Notes: generated by a model from the sequence alone, not told the origin. A DNA stretch of 11,330 nucleotides from JBCDBY01 sp039182715 (GCA_039182715.1 JBCDBY010000138.1:1-11330); one strand, 5' to 3'; counted from the first letter of the stretch, positions 1 through 6,234 are shown. Made by a program: numbers and translations.

Positions 1-98
1 ACGAGAATCCCAAGCCGTTCGTCTGGACCAAGACCGCCGACGAGATCCTCGAGTCCGTCGCTCGCTTCTGTAAACGAACTTCAGGAGCAGGACACTAG
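1..98 (+). CDS. IS630-family transposase, C-terminal end (partial)
   Basis: Reading from base 3, the window opens inside a gene ending in ENPKPFVWTKTADEIL, then ESVARFCKRTSGAGH and a TAG stop at 96-98. The block PKPFVWTKTADEIL followed by an 'I/V-A-R-F/Y-C' helix and a terminal G-H is the usual C-terminus of IS630-type DDE transposases of the Tc1/mariner superfamily, which cut and paste the element into TA dinucleotides. Only about 31 residues are visible; the DDE catalytic residues lie outside the window, so whether the copy is intact cannot be judged. The stop codon sits in CTAG, which also supplies the stop of the convergent hydrolase gene (4-bp overlap). There is therefore no room for a terminal inverted repeat beyond the coding region; if the element is complete its right end must lie at or just inside this stop. 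Confidence 0.85.
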   Translation, partial: ENPKPFVWTKTADEILESVARFCKRTSGAGH

Positions 99-1231
99 CC
101 CTTCTGCAGCAGCTTCACGGTCAGCTCGGCGAGCTCCGAGGCCGCGGTCAGCTTGGTGCGCGTCGCGCTCAGGTTCGCCATCGAGACGATGGTGAGGTCG
201 CGCTTCGGGTCGTAGACCGCCATCGAGCTGTAGCCGGGTACGTCACCGGTGTGTCCGATGACGCCCTGGCGCCGCGCGATGTGGAAGCCGTACTCGATCT
301 GGTCGTAGCCGGTGTTGATCCAGCGGAAGAGGATCTTGCGGCTCTTCTCGCTGACCAGCTCGCCGCGCGCCACCGCGCGCGTGAACACGGCGATGTCGTC
401 GAGCGTGCCGTACATGTTGCCGGCCGCGCCCCAGCAGCTGCCGCTCCAATCCGTCGCGTCGAACCAGAAGTCGCCGTAGCGGATGAGGTTGTCCTTCTTG
501 CCGAAGCGGTAGCCGCGCGGCGACGGCGAGGGCAGCCTGTCGTCGGCGGGGAAACCCGTGTTCTCGAGCTTGAGCGGTTCCAGCACCTGCTTGCGCACTT
601 CGGCGTGCCAGGGCTTGCCGGTGACCGCCTCGATCACCGCGCCGAGCAGGATCGTGTTCGTGTTCGAGTACATCCAGCTCTTGCCCGGCTCGAAGAGCGT
701 GCTCATCTTCCAGGCGTAGGCGAGGATCTCCTCGGTCTTCCAGACGCGTCCCGGCTCCGCGACGATCGCTTTCTGGAAGTCGCGGTTGGCGATGACGCGC
801 GGCAGGCCGCTGGTGTGGAACCCGAGCATCTCGATCGTGATGCGATCGCCGTTCGGCACGCCCTTCACGTATTTCGCGATCGGGTCGTCGAGCTTGATCC
901 GGCCGTCGTCCACCATGCGAAGGACCGTCACCCCGACGAAGGACTTCGTGATGCTGGCGATGCGGAAATGGTCGTTGCGCTGGATCGGCCGGGACTTCTC
1001 CTGGTCGGCGTGACCCAGCGTCATCACGAGCACAGGCTTGCGCTCGGCGCCGTGAAAGATGCCGAAGACGGCGCCCGGCGCTTCGAGCGTCTCGAATCGC
1101 TTGGCGACGGCGGCGCGGATCGCGTCGACCGGGACGACCGGGGACGGGTCGCCCTCGCTCCCACGGGAGATCGTGCCGAGGAGTGCTGCGACGGTGCAGG
1201 TGAGGATCGTGCGCTGCATGACGCGGCTCAT
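95..1231 (-). CDS. exported serine hydrolase, class C beta-lactamase / PBP-like family
   Basis: A 378-aa protein of the beta-lactamase-related serine hydrolase family (class C beta-lactamases, D-aminopeptidases, EstB-type esterases). All three active-site motifs are present in order: SxxK as S93-I-T-K96 (nucleophile and general base), YxN as Y188-S-N190, and the KTG-equivalent box as H327-T-G329. HTSGLP at 139-144 is another family hallmark. The N-terminus has a Sec-type signal (about residues 5-25), so it probably acts in the periplasm or at the cell surface. Two starts are possible: ATG at 1231 or ATG at 1219 (Met5), the latter giving the cleaner signal peptide. Neither has an obvious Shine-Dalgarno. 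The PafA-like gene ends 8 bp upstream on the same strand, so they are probably co-transcribed. The substrate cannot be inferred: the HTG box suits esterase or peptidase activity as well as lactamase. The stop codon lies in the CTAG shared with the transposase end. Confidence 0.92.
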   Translation of the reverse strand: MSRVMQRTILTCTVAALLGTISRGSEGDPSPVVPVDAIRAAVAKRFETLEAPGAVFGIFHGAERKPVLVMTLGHADQEKSRPIQRNDHFRIASITKSFVGVTVLRMVDDGRIKLDDPIAKYVKGVPNGDRITIEMLGFHTSGLPRVIANRDFQKAIVAEPGRVWKTEEILAYAWKMSTLFEPGKSWMYSNTNTILLGAVIEAVTGKPWHAEVRKQVLEPLKLENTGFPADDRLPSPSPRGYRFGKKDNLIRYGDFWFDATDWSGSCWGAAGNMYGTLDDIAVFTRAVARGELVSEKSRKILFRWINTGYDQIEYGFHIARRQGVIGHTGDVPGYSSMAVYDPKRDLTIVSMANLSATRTKLTAASELAELTVKLLQKG

Positions 1232-1239
1232 GCTAGCCG

Positions 1240-2910
1240 CTAACGGCGCGCGCTCGTCACTTCCACCAGCGCCGTGCCGCGCGCCATCGCGGGTTGCTTC
1301 GTGCCGAGGAGCGCGCTCAGGGTCGGGGCAAGATCGGACGGATGGACGCGTCTATGGACGGTGCGAGCCTCCACGCCCGGGACGACGAAGATCAGCGGGA
1401 CGAACGTGTCGTAGCGCCACGGCGAGCCGTGCATGGCGCCGATCGGGCTGCGCTCGAAGAAGAACCAGTAGGGCTCCTGCACGAGGTAGATGTCGCCCGA
1501 CCGCTCTTCGTTGAAGTTGCGCTGGACCCGGCCCAGCGGGCCGGCGCCTCCCACGGCGGCCTGTACCTTGCGCGGCACGGCGCGGGCGATGCCCTCGATG
1601 CGGGTCAGCTGGTCGGCCAGATAGGCGGCCACCTCGTCCCGGTCGAGCTCCTGCTCCTCGAGCACGACTTCGTCCAGGTAGACGTAGGGGCGAATGAGTC
1701 GGCGCACGAGCTCCTTCGCACCGTACTTCACGTGCGCCGCGCGCCGGGCGGCCTGCATGACGTCGTCCGAGTAGAGCCGCTTCGCGGTGAGGCCGGCCTC
1801 CGCCATCGCTTCCGGCATCTCCGCCATGCCGTGATCCGCGCAGAGCGCGATGATCGTCCGGTCGAGCCCGACATGCCTGTCGACCGCCACGAGGAACTTC
1901 GCCAGCGTTCGGTCGAGCTGCCGCAGGTGGTCTTCGTTCTCGAGACTCGAAGGGCCGAAGAAGTGGTTGGTGAAGTCCACACCGGAGAAGCTCACCGCGA
2001 GATAGTCCGGGACGTCGTCCTGGCCCAGCTGCTCGCGGACCAGCAGCTCCGTCGCGAACGACGCGGTCAGCTCGTCGCCGGCCGGGCCCACGGCGAGACG
2101 CGTGAAGTAGGTGGGCGCGCTCGCCGGTCCGTACGGATGAGGGAACGTGCGGCCGAAGCCCTGGATGTCCCTCTCGTACGGCCGGTCGTCGCGTTCCCGG
2201 AAGAGATAGGTTTTCCGCGCGTCGAGCAGCTCCCAGGTCTTGCCCTCGAACGCGAGCGCGGGCCGCTTCGCGTTCCACGCCTTCACCCACTCCGGATACG
2301 CCTCGACGTAGTAACGACTGGTCACGAAGTCGCCGCTGGCGACGGAGTACCAGTACGCCTTGCCGCCGTGTCCCGCGAGCGGAATGGCGCCGCGGTCCTT
2401 CGCGGAGACCGCGAACACCTTCGCCTTGCCCGCCGTGTGCGAGCGCAGCTCGTCGGAAAACGTCGTGCCGCGGATGTTGCGAGGCGAACGACCGTCGGTG
2501 CGCGCCGCGCGCTGGGTCGGGTCGAGCTGCTTGCCCTTCCCCGCCTCTTCGCGGGTGCGGAGGAGCGGGTACTCGCCGTCCTCCACGTTGTAGGCGGGAT
2601 GCCCGGTCGTGCGGTCGAACCAGAGGTTCGAGATCATGCCGTGATCGCGCGGATAGGAGCCCGTCGCGAGCGTGCTGTGCCCCACGATGGTCTCGGTGTT
2701 GGCGTGCCGGTACTGCGCGTTCGCGAAGACGACGCCTCTCGTGAGGAGGGTCCGGAAGCCGCCCTTGTCGAGGTGCGCACGGTCGCGCCCCAGCATGTCG
2801 CCGCGCAGTCCGTCCACGGTGATCTGCAGGACGAGCCGAATCGGCTTGGGCGCAGGCGGGTCCTCGGCCCGAACGAGGGAAGCGATCAGCAGACAGGCAG
2901 CGACGCGCAT
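1240..2910 (-). CDS. pafA: PafA-like alkaline phosphatase (exported phosphomonoesterase)
   Basis: A 556-aa exported metallo-phosphatase of the alkaline phosphatase / nucleotide pyrophosphatase superfamily. Residues 1-15 form a Sec signal peptide. The two-zinc site and catalytic residues can be placed: D33 (in TVDGLRGD), nucleophile T74 (in ANTETIVGH), N95, D312 and H316 (VDFTNH), D359 and H360 (CADHG), and H494 (AMHG). K171 and R173 (AKDRG) match the Lys/Arg pair that gives PafA its phosphomonoesterase preference over phosphodiesters. Spacing of the ligands (41 residues D33 to T74, 47 residues D312 to D359) agrees with Elizabethkingia PafA as I remember it. The likely role is release of inorganic phosphate from organic phosphate esters in the periplasm. 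No Shine-Dalgarno is visible before the ATG, which lies inside a 14-bp palindrome (2903-2916). The left repeat of the possible mobile element ends 26 bp upstream, so promoter sequence may come from that element. No Pho box was recognised. Confidence 0.9.
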   Translation of the reverse strand: MRVAACLLIASLVRAEDPPAPKPIRLVLQITVDGLRGDMLGRDRAHLDKGGFRTLLTRGVVFANAQYRHANTETIVGHSTLATGSYPRDHGMISNLWFDRTTGHPAYNVEDGEYPLLRTREEAGKGKQLDPTQRAARTDGRSPRNIRGTTFSDELRSHTAGKAKVFAVSAKDRGAIPLAGHGGKAYWYSVASGDFVTSRYYVEAYPEWVKAWNAKRPALAFEGKTWELLDARKTYLFRERDDRPYERDIQGFGRTFPHPYGPASAPTYFTRLAVGPAGDELTASFATELLVREQLGQDDVPDYLAVSFSGVDFTNHFFGPSSLENEDHLRQLDRTLAKFLVAVDRHVGLDRTIIALCADHGMAEMPEAMAEAGLTAKRLYSDDVMQAARRAAHVKYGAKELVRRLIRPYVYLDEVVLEEQELDRDEVAAYLADQLTRIEGIARAVPRKVQAAVGGAGPLGRVQRNFNEERSGDIYLVQEPYWFFFERSPIGAMHGSPWRYDTFVPLIFVVPGVEARTVHRRVHPSDLAPTLSALLGTKQPAMARGTALVEVTSARR

Positions 2911-2916
2911 GCGCGT
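2903..2916. repeat. 14-bp perfect palindrome over the pafA start codon
   Basis: Bases ACGCGCATGCGCGT read the same on both strands and centre on the ATG of the phosphatase gene (2908-2910). In RNA the arms could pair only poorly because there is no loop, so a protein-binding site or chance in GC-rich DNA is more likely than a stable hairpin. Confidence 0.4.
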
Positions 2917-2936
2917 GAGACTACTGGATGACGAGA

Positions 2937-2957
2937 CTAGCCTGCATGATTCATGAC
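2937..2957 (+). repeat. left terminal inverted repeat
   Basis: Twenty-one bases starting CTAGCCTGCAT, pairing with 3180-3200 at 19 of 21 positions. The bases just outside (2929-2936) do not match the flank of the right copy, which defines the outer boundary. Confidence 0.6.
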
Positions 2958-3085
2958 CGCGCGGGAGCTACGGAGGGGAATCGCCGCTGCATTGCCGTGC
3001 AAGGCGACGCCACGCGCTCTCGGCTTCTCGACGCGCTCTTCTGGGCGAGGACGGATCGTCGAGATCGAGGAATCCCGAGGAAGCC

Positions 3086-3113
3086 GTGGCAGGAGTCACG
3101 TGGCAGGAGTCAC
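3086..3113. repeat. two perfect tandem copies of a 14-bp unit
   Basis: GTGGCAGGAGTCAC occurs at 3086-3099 and again, without interruption, at 3100-3113. It lies inside the possible mobile element. Each unit starts GTG and ends CAC, so the junction reads CACGTG. Recent slippage duplication or a paired protein site are both possible. Confidence 0.7.
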
Positions 3114-3179
3114 TGCGACGAGGGATGACCCAGAAGGCATTCCCGAACTCGGCGATCTGGACCGGCCAGAACCCGCGGG

Positions 3180-3200
3180 GTCATGCATGATGCAGGCTAG
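3180..3200 (-). repeat. right terminal inverted repeat, overlapping a gene stop
   Basis: Partner of 2937-2957 in inverted orientation. Its outermost CTAG contains the TAG stop of the minus-strand lipoprotein gene, so the last residues of that protein lie just outside the repeat. Confidence 0.6.
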
Positions 3201-3655
3201 CCACCCGCCTCCGGAGGAATCCACTTCGTGAAGTCCTCCCAGTCGAGGCCGAGAGTTGCGGCTTCGATCCGATCGCACGTCTTCACGACCCGATCCTCGA
3301 CGCGAATCCGCCACAGTTTCTGCGAGTACGCCCCGTCGCGGACGTACGACTTCGCGGAGCGTGTCCCCTTGATGAGGAGGTGCGAGGCGGGGACCACGGC
3401 CGTCCCTTGTCGCTCGTCGCCGTCCAAGAATCTCGGCTCGAAACCGGTGACGATTCGCACCTGGTCGAGCCGCATGCCGGAGGCCAGGTCCCCCTCGAAC
3501 ATCGCGCTGGCCACCGCGGCCGGCATGCCCACCCGGGCCCCATCGGACTTCAGGGCCTGGCGCGCATAAAGGTACGGCCGAATCGGCGATTCGCACATGC
3601 AGCCGGCGAGCAGTGCGAGAACTCCGAGAAGAGTGCGCTTCAACGAGCTGCCCAA
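3197..3655 (-). CDS. small exported lipoprotein, function unknown
   Basis: A 152-aa protein that I cannot assign to a known function. The N-terminus is a lipoprotein signal: basic SSLKR, a hydrophobic run, then the lipobox L16-A-G-C19, so C19 should be lipidated and the protein held in a membrane facing the periplasm. The segment at 60-75 (SGMRLDQVRIVTGFEP) followed by a short beta-rich stretch ending WRIRVEDRVV is reminiscent of SmpA/BamE-type small lipoproteins ('GM..eqV...lG.P'), but this is weak. Only TTG starts are available: at 3655, or at 3643, which gives a typical lipoprotein start MKRTLLGVLALLAGC. Neither has a clear ribosome-binding site. The amidase gene ends 13 bp upstream, so co-transcription and translational coupling are likely. 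The stop codon is formed by the right inverted repeat of the possible mobile element, so the natural C-terminus may have been altered. Confidence 0.75.
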   Translation of the reverse strand: MGSSLKRTLLGVLALLAGCMCESPIRPYLYARQALKSDGARVGMPAAVASAMFEGDLASGMRLDQVRIVTGFEPRFLDGDERQGTAVVPASHLLIKGTRSAKSYVRDGAYSQKLWRIRVEDRVVKTCDRIEAATLGLDWEDFTKWIPPEAGG

Positions 3656-3668
3656 ACCCTGCGCGCGA

Positions 3669-5201
3669 CTACGACGCCCGGAAGTCCGGCATGTGCTCGC
3701 CCTGGAACCAGCGCGGCGTCGCGCCCTCGAAGGCCGAGGCCACGCGCATGGCGGTCTGGTCCTGGTAGGAGTTGGCGACGATCTGCATGCCGAGCGGCAC
3801 GTTCTTCGACGTGCGGCCGACCGGCACGTTCACCACCGGGTACCAGTTGAGGAAGTTGTAGATCGGCGTCAGGACCGGGCCCGCCAGCGGATGCACCGGC
3901 TTGCCGTTGATGGTCGGCTTGGCGGTCGTGTAGTCGTAGTCCGCGGGCGTGTGCGGCATGGCAATCGTCGGATTGATCACCACGTCGTAGCCCTTGCTCC
4001 AGATCATGTCGTGGTAGGCGGCGTGGAGCGCGCGCGTCTTCCGCTCGGCGGCGGCGGCCTCGGCGGGGCCGTACTTGCCGCTGGCGGCCTTGTTCGTGAA
4101 GTAGCGCGCGTAGGTGGTCATCTGATCCACCTTGTCCTTGTTGCCCAGCATGCCGCCGCCCATCGAACCGCTCAGCGCGAGCTTGGCGAACAGCTCGCTG
4201 ATCCAGCGGTCCTCGATTTCGAGCTTGGCCTCGACGAGGTCCACCTTCGCGCCGAGGCCGCGCAGCACTTCGACCGCCGCATCGGTCCCGGCTCGCGCCT
4301 CGCCGTCGACCTCCGCCCATCCCTGGTCGGGCACGTAGGCGATGCGCATGCCCTCGATGGGGGCGTAGCGCAGCGGCAGCTTCTGGTGGGGCATGGTCGT
4401 GACCGACGTGCGGTGCGGATGCGCGATGACGTTCTGCATGCGCACCATGTCTTCGAAGGTGCGCGCCATCGGACCGCTGCCGGAGAACTGCGCGAGCGGC
4501 AGCTCGGTCGGCACCCGGCCGTAGGGCGGCTTGAACCCGTAGAGTCCGTTCCAGGCGGCGGGCAGGCGGATGGAGCCGCCCATGTCGGAGCCGGTCGCGA
4601 GCGTGCAGAAACCGGCGGCGAGCGCGGCGCCCGATCCGCCCGACGACGCGCCGACCGAGTACTCCAGGTTCCAGGGGTTGCGCGTCACGCCCCAGAGGTC
4701 CGTCCACGTGCAGAAGTGCAGGTAGAACTCCGGGACCGTCGTCTGCACGTGCAGGATCGCGCCCGCTCCGCTCAGGAACTCCGCCATCGGGTCGGACTCG
4801 GCGAGCTTGTTGTCCTTGTAGAGCTTCGACCCCTGTGTCATGGTCCAGCCCTTGAGGCCGTGCTCGTCCTTGACGCCGCAGGTGATGCCCTCGAGCGCGC
4901 GCGCCTTGCCCGCCTTCCAGCGCGCCTCCGACTCCTTGGCGCTCTTGCGCGCCTCGTCGAAGTGCGTGTAGGTGATCGCGTTGACCTTCTCCTCGTACTT
5001 GCCGATGCGCGCGATCTGCGCCTCCAGCACGTCGACCGGGGAGAGCACACCACGCCGGAAGAGCTGCAGCTGCAGCGACGCGGGCATGTAGCAGAGTTCG
5101 TCCTCCGAGAACTCCGCGGCGCGGGCGATGCGTCCGCCGACGAGGGTCAGGGCGCCGACGCTCGCGGCAGCCTTGAGTGCGTTCCTGCGTGTGATCTCCA
5201 T
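3669..5201 (-). CDS. Tat-exported amidase-signature hydrolase
   Basis: A 510-aa member of the amidase signature family (GatA, FAAH and malonamidase relatives), which hydrolyse amide bonds with a Ser-cisSer-Lys triad. The triad is visible: K111 in ITCGVKDEHG, cis-Ser S186 in VGASSGGSGAAL, and nucleophile S210 in GSDMGGSIRLP; the 24-residue gap between the two serines is the family norm. Residues 1-28 form a Tat signal (TRRNALK, hydrophobic AAASVGALTLVGG, then a cleavage region ending ARA), so the folded enzyme is exported. This argues against GatA, which is cytoplasmic and accompanied by gatB and gatC, absent here. The start at 5201 is fixed by GGGAGGA at 5206-5212. The lipoprotein gene follows after 13 bp. 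The substrate is unknown; aryl or aliphatic amides, nitrogen scavenging or peptide-like substrates are all possible. A weak promoter (TTGACC at 5242-5247) may precede it. Confidence 0.93.
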   Translation of the reverse strand: MEITRRNALKAAASVGALTLVGGRIARAAEFSEDELCYMPASLQLQLFRRGVLSPVDVLEAQIARIGKYEEKVNAITYTHFDEARKSAKESEARWKAGKARALEGITCGVKDEHGLKGWTMTQGSKLYKDNKLAESDPMAEFLSGAGAILHVQTTVPEFYLHFCTWTDLWGVTRNPWNLEYSVGASSGGSGAALAAGFCTLATGSDMGGSIRLPAAWNGLYGFKPPYGRVPTELPLAQFSGSGPMARTFEDMVRMQNVIAHPHRTSVTTMPHQKLPLRYAPIEGMRIAYVPDQGWAEVDGEARAGTDAAVEVLRGLGAKVDLVEAKLEIEDRWISELFAKLALSGSMGGGMLGNKDKVDQMTTYARYFTNKAASGKYGPAEAAAAERKTRALHAAYHDMIWSKGYDVVINPTIAMPHTPADYDYTTAKPTINGKPVHPLAGPVLTPIYNFLNWYPVVNVPVGRTSKNVPLGMQIVANSYQDQTAMRVASAFEGATPRWFQGEHMPDFRAS

Positions 5202-5205
5202 GCGG

Positions 5206-5212
5206 TCCTCCC
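5206..5212 (-). promoter_or_regulatory. ribosome-binding site of the amidase gene
   Basis: GGGAGGA on the minus strand, five bases (counted from GGAGG) before the ATG at 5201-5199. It is one of two strong Shine-Dalgarno sequences in the window and fixes the start. Confidence 0.8.
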
Positions 5213-5282
5213 AGGCAGCATGGTCACCGGACCGCTTCCCCGGTCAAGCGCGTTTCCGCTTTCAGCGTCGGGCCGCGGTGGG

Positions 5283-5310
5283 GCGGGCGATCCAGCGCCA
5301 GATCGCCCGC
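5283..5310 (-). terminator. GC-rich hairpin between flavodoxin and amidase genes
   Basis: GCGGGCGATC (5283-5292) and GATCGCCCGC (5301-5310) form a perfect 10-bp stem with an 8-base loop. It lies 80 bp after the flavodoxin stop and 80 bp before the amidase start, both read on the minus strand, so a transcription end point for flavodoxin is plausible. No T-run follows on either strand, so it may need Rho, or may be an operator or RNA-stabilising structure. Confidence 0.45.
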
Positions 5311-5361
5311 ACCCTTTCGCGCAGCCTTTGCGCGCCGTACTCGTGCGCGAGCACGACGAAT

Positions 5362-5403
5362 CTCACTGCGAGGTCCTCACTGAGAGGTCCTCACTGCGCG
5401 GCG
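5362..5403. repeat. three degenerate tandem copies of a 14-bp unit at the flavodoxin 3' end
   Basis: CTCACTGCGAGGTC (5362-5375) is followed directly by CTCACTGAGAGGTC (5376-5389, one mismatch) and a decaying third copy starting CTCACTGCGCGG at 5390. The flavodoxin stop codon (TGA, 5391-5393 on the minus strand) belongs to the third copy, and the other two copies carry the same TGA beyond the gene end. It looks like slippage duplication of the gene terminus. Confidence 0.65.
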
Positions 5404-5924
5404 CCCTTCGGAAGCGCGGCCAGCTCCTCCTTGAGCTGCTCCGCCCACTTCTCGAGGCGCTCGTCGGTCAGATCGGGATCGTTGTCGTTGTCGAGCGCGA
5501 GCCCGAGGAACTTCTTGCCGTCCTCGATGTGGGAGCGCGACTCGAGATGTCCGTAGCCCTCGGACGGCCATGTGCCGACCAGCTGCGCGCCGAGCGGCTG
5601 CAGTGTTTCCCACATGATGCCGAACGCGTCGACGAACGTGTCGGCGTACCCGACGGCATCCCCGGTCCCGAAGAACGCGAATGTCTTGTCACTCCAGTCG
5701 AGGTTGCCCATGTCGGGCATTTTGTCGGCCCAGTCGTACTGCAGCTCGCCGATGTCCCACGTCGATGCGCCTACGATGATCACGTCGTAGGCGTGCATAT
5801 CTTCGGCCGAGATCGATGCGACGTTGTGGACGTCCTCGACCATCTCGCCCAGGAGTTCCTGCAGTGACTCCGCCGCGGCCTCGGTGCTTCCGGTCGTGCT
5901 GCCCCAAACGATGGCGATGCGCAT
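5391..5924 (-). CDS. fldA: long-chain flavodoxin
   Basis: A 177-aa long-chain flavodoxin, an FMN-binding one-electron carrier that replaces ferredoxin when iron is scarce. The phosphate-binding loop is G8-S-T-T-G-S-T14 (usually GSTTGNT; Ser13 replaces Asn). The two flavin-stacking aromatics are W56 in GASTWDIGELQYDW and Y93 in GTGDAVGYADTFVDA. The roughly 20-residue insertion that separates long- from short-chain flavodoxins is present (about 115-140, WPSEGYGHLESRSHIEDGKKF), and LGLALDNDNDPD with an amphipathic C-terminal helix completes the fold. It is cytoplasmic. The start is fixed by AGGAGG at 5930-5935. A Fur box lies 316 bp upstream with no other annotated gene between except a possible small leader ORF, so iron control is likely. 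The gene's stop lies in a tandem repeat, and a hairpin follows. The redox partner is not in the window. Confidence 0.96.
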   Translation of the reverse strand: MRIAIVWGSTTGSTEAAAESLQELLGEMVEDVHNVASISAEDMHAYDVIIVGASTWDIGELQYDWADKMPDMGNLDWSDKTFAFFGTGDAVGYADTFVDAFGIMWETLQPLGAQLVGTWPSEGYGHLESRSHIEDGKKFLGLALDNDNDPDLTDERLEKWAEQLKEELAALPKGAAQ

Positions 5925-5929
5925 CGCGT

Positions 5930-5935
5930 CCTCCT
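5930..5935 (-). promoter_or_regulatory. ribosome-binding site of the flavodoxin gene
   Basis: AGGAGG on the minus strand, five bases before the ATG at 5924-5922. A run of seven T (minus strand, 5942-5948) lies just upstream. Confidence 0.85.
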
Positions 5936-5973
5936 GTTGTTGAAAAAAAGTGGCGCCGGACCGGAGATGCCCA

Positions 5974-6234
5974 TCAGCCGGCCCGGACGCCGTGGTGGGT
6001 GGAGGCGTCGCTCCACACCATTACCGGTGCTGTCCCGGGTGCTCGTCTGCCGTCGCGGAATTCGGGTTGCCCCGGTTCCGTTCCGGCCATTCCCTCGGGG
6101 TAGTCCCGGTGCGCGGGCGGTAGGTCCTTGCCGCCGGTGCCCACCGGGTGGTTGACGACGCCGCGCATGAAATTCCCCGTAGGACGGGGAAAACGGCGCC
6201 AGATCGGAGACCCGTTGGAATTCGGTGTTGACAT
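5974..6234 (-). CDS. possible 86-aa leader ORF between Fur box and flavodoxin
   Basis: An ORF starting MSTPNSNGSPIWRRFPRPTG and ending HHGVRAG fills most of the flavodoxin leader. I do not recognise it. It has no signal peptide or membrane segment, is rich in Pro, Gly, Arg and His, and its middle (NFMRGVVNHPVGTGGKD, then LPPAHRDYPEGMAG) uses GC-rich third positions, as real genes here do, while its start and end do so less. The ATG at 6234 directly follows the Fur box, about 23 bases after the inferred transcription start, and has no Shine-Dalgarno. A TGA at 5974-5976 ends it 49 bp before the flavodoxin start; the linker has a weak stem (GGGCCGG with CCGGTCC) and then a T7 run. It could be a small iron-stress protein, a regulatory upstream ORF or a chance ORF in an untranslated leader. 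Confidence 0.35.
   Translation of the reverse strand: MSTPNSNGSPIWRRFPRPTGNFMRGVVNHPVGTGGKDLPPAHRDYPEGMAGTEPGQPEFRDGRRAPGTAPVMVWSDASTHHGVRAG
6173..6191 (-). promoter_or_regulatory. hairpin in the flavodoxin leader
   Basis: TTCCCCGT and ACGGGGAA form a perfect 8-bp stem with a 3-base loop, about 45 bases downstream of the possible leader-ORF start on the minus strand. If the leader is transcribed, the RNA would fold here. No T-run follows directly, so it does not look like a simple terminator. Confidence 0.45.

Larger units (their letters stand above)
2937..3200. mobile_element. possible MITE-like element bounded by 21-bp inverted repeats
   Basis: The left end 2937-2957 and the reverse complement of 3180-3200 agree at 19 of 21 positions (both begin CTAGCCTGCAT and end CATGAC), and similarity continues into a CGCGGG block on each side with a 2-base offset. 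The 222-bp interior has no convincing gene. CTAG is palindromic, so the outer four bases could be a target duplication of the YTAR type made by IS5-group elements, or TA for IS630-group elements, leaving 17-bp terminal repeats with 15 matches. Together these suggest a non-autonomous miniature element of 264 bp between the lipoprotein and phosphatase genes. The TAG stop of the lipoprotein gene (3197-3199) lies inside the right repeat. No second copy is visible, so mobility is inference. A long-armed regulatory or processing structure is the alternative. Confidence 0.45.

Noticed and set aside
1294..2931. 545-codon plus-strand ORF opposite the phosphatase gene
   Set aside because: Arg/Val/Glu/His-rich low-complexity product, typical of the antisense frame of a GC-rich gene; the minus-strand frame has a full set of catalytic residues.
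2953..3231. 92-codon plus-strand ORF in the inverted-repeat segment
   Set aside because: Runs through both the tandem repeat and the right inverted repeat into the lipoprotein gene, with no ribosome-binding site and no recognisable domain.
3597..5867. 756-codon plus-strand ORF across the amidase and flavodoxin genes
   Set aside because: Covers two well-supported minus-strand genes and their gap; the composition (Arg, His, Val, Leu repeats) is that of an antisense shadow.
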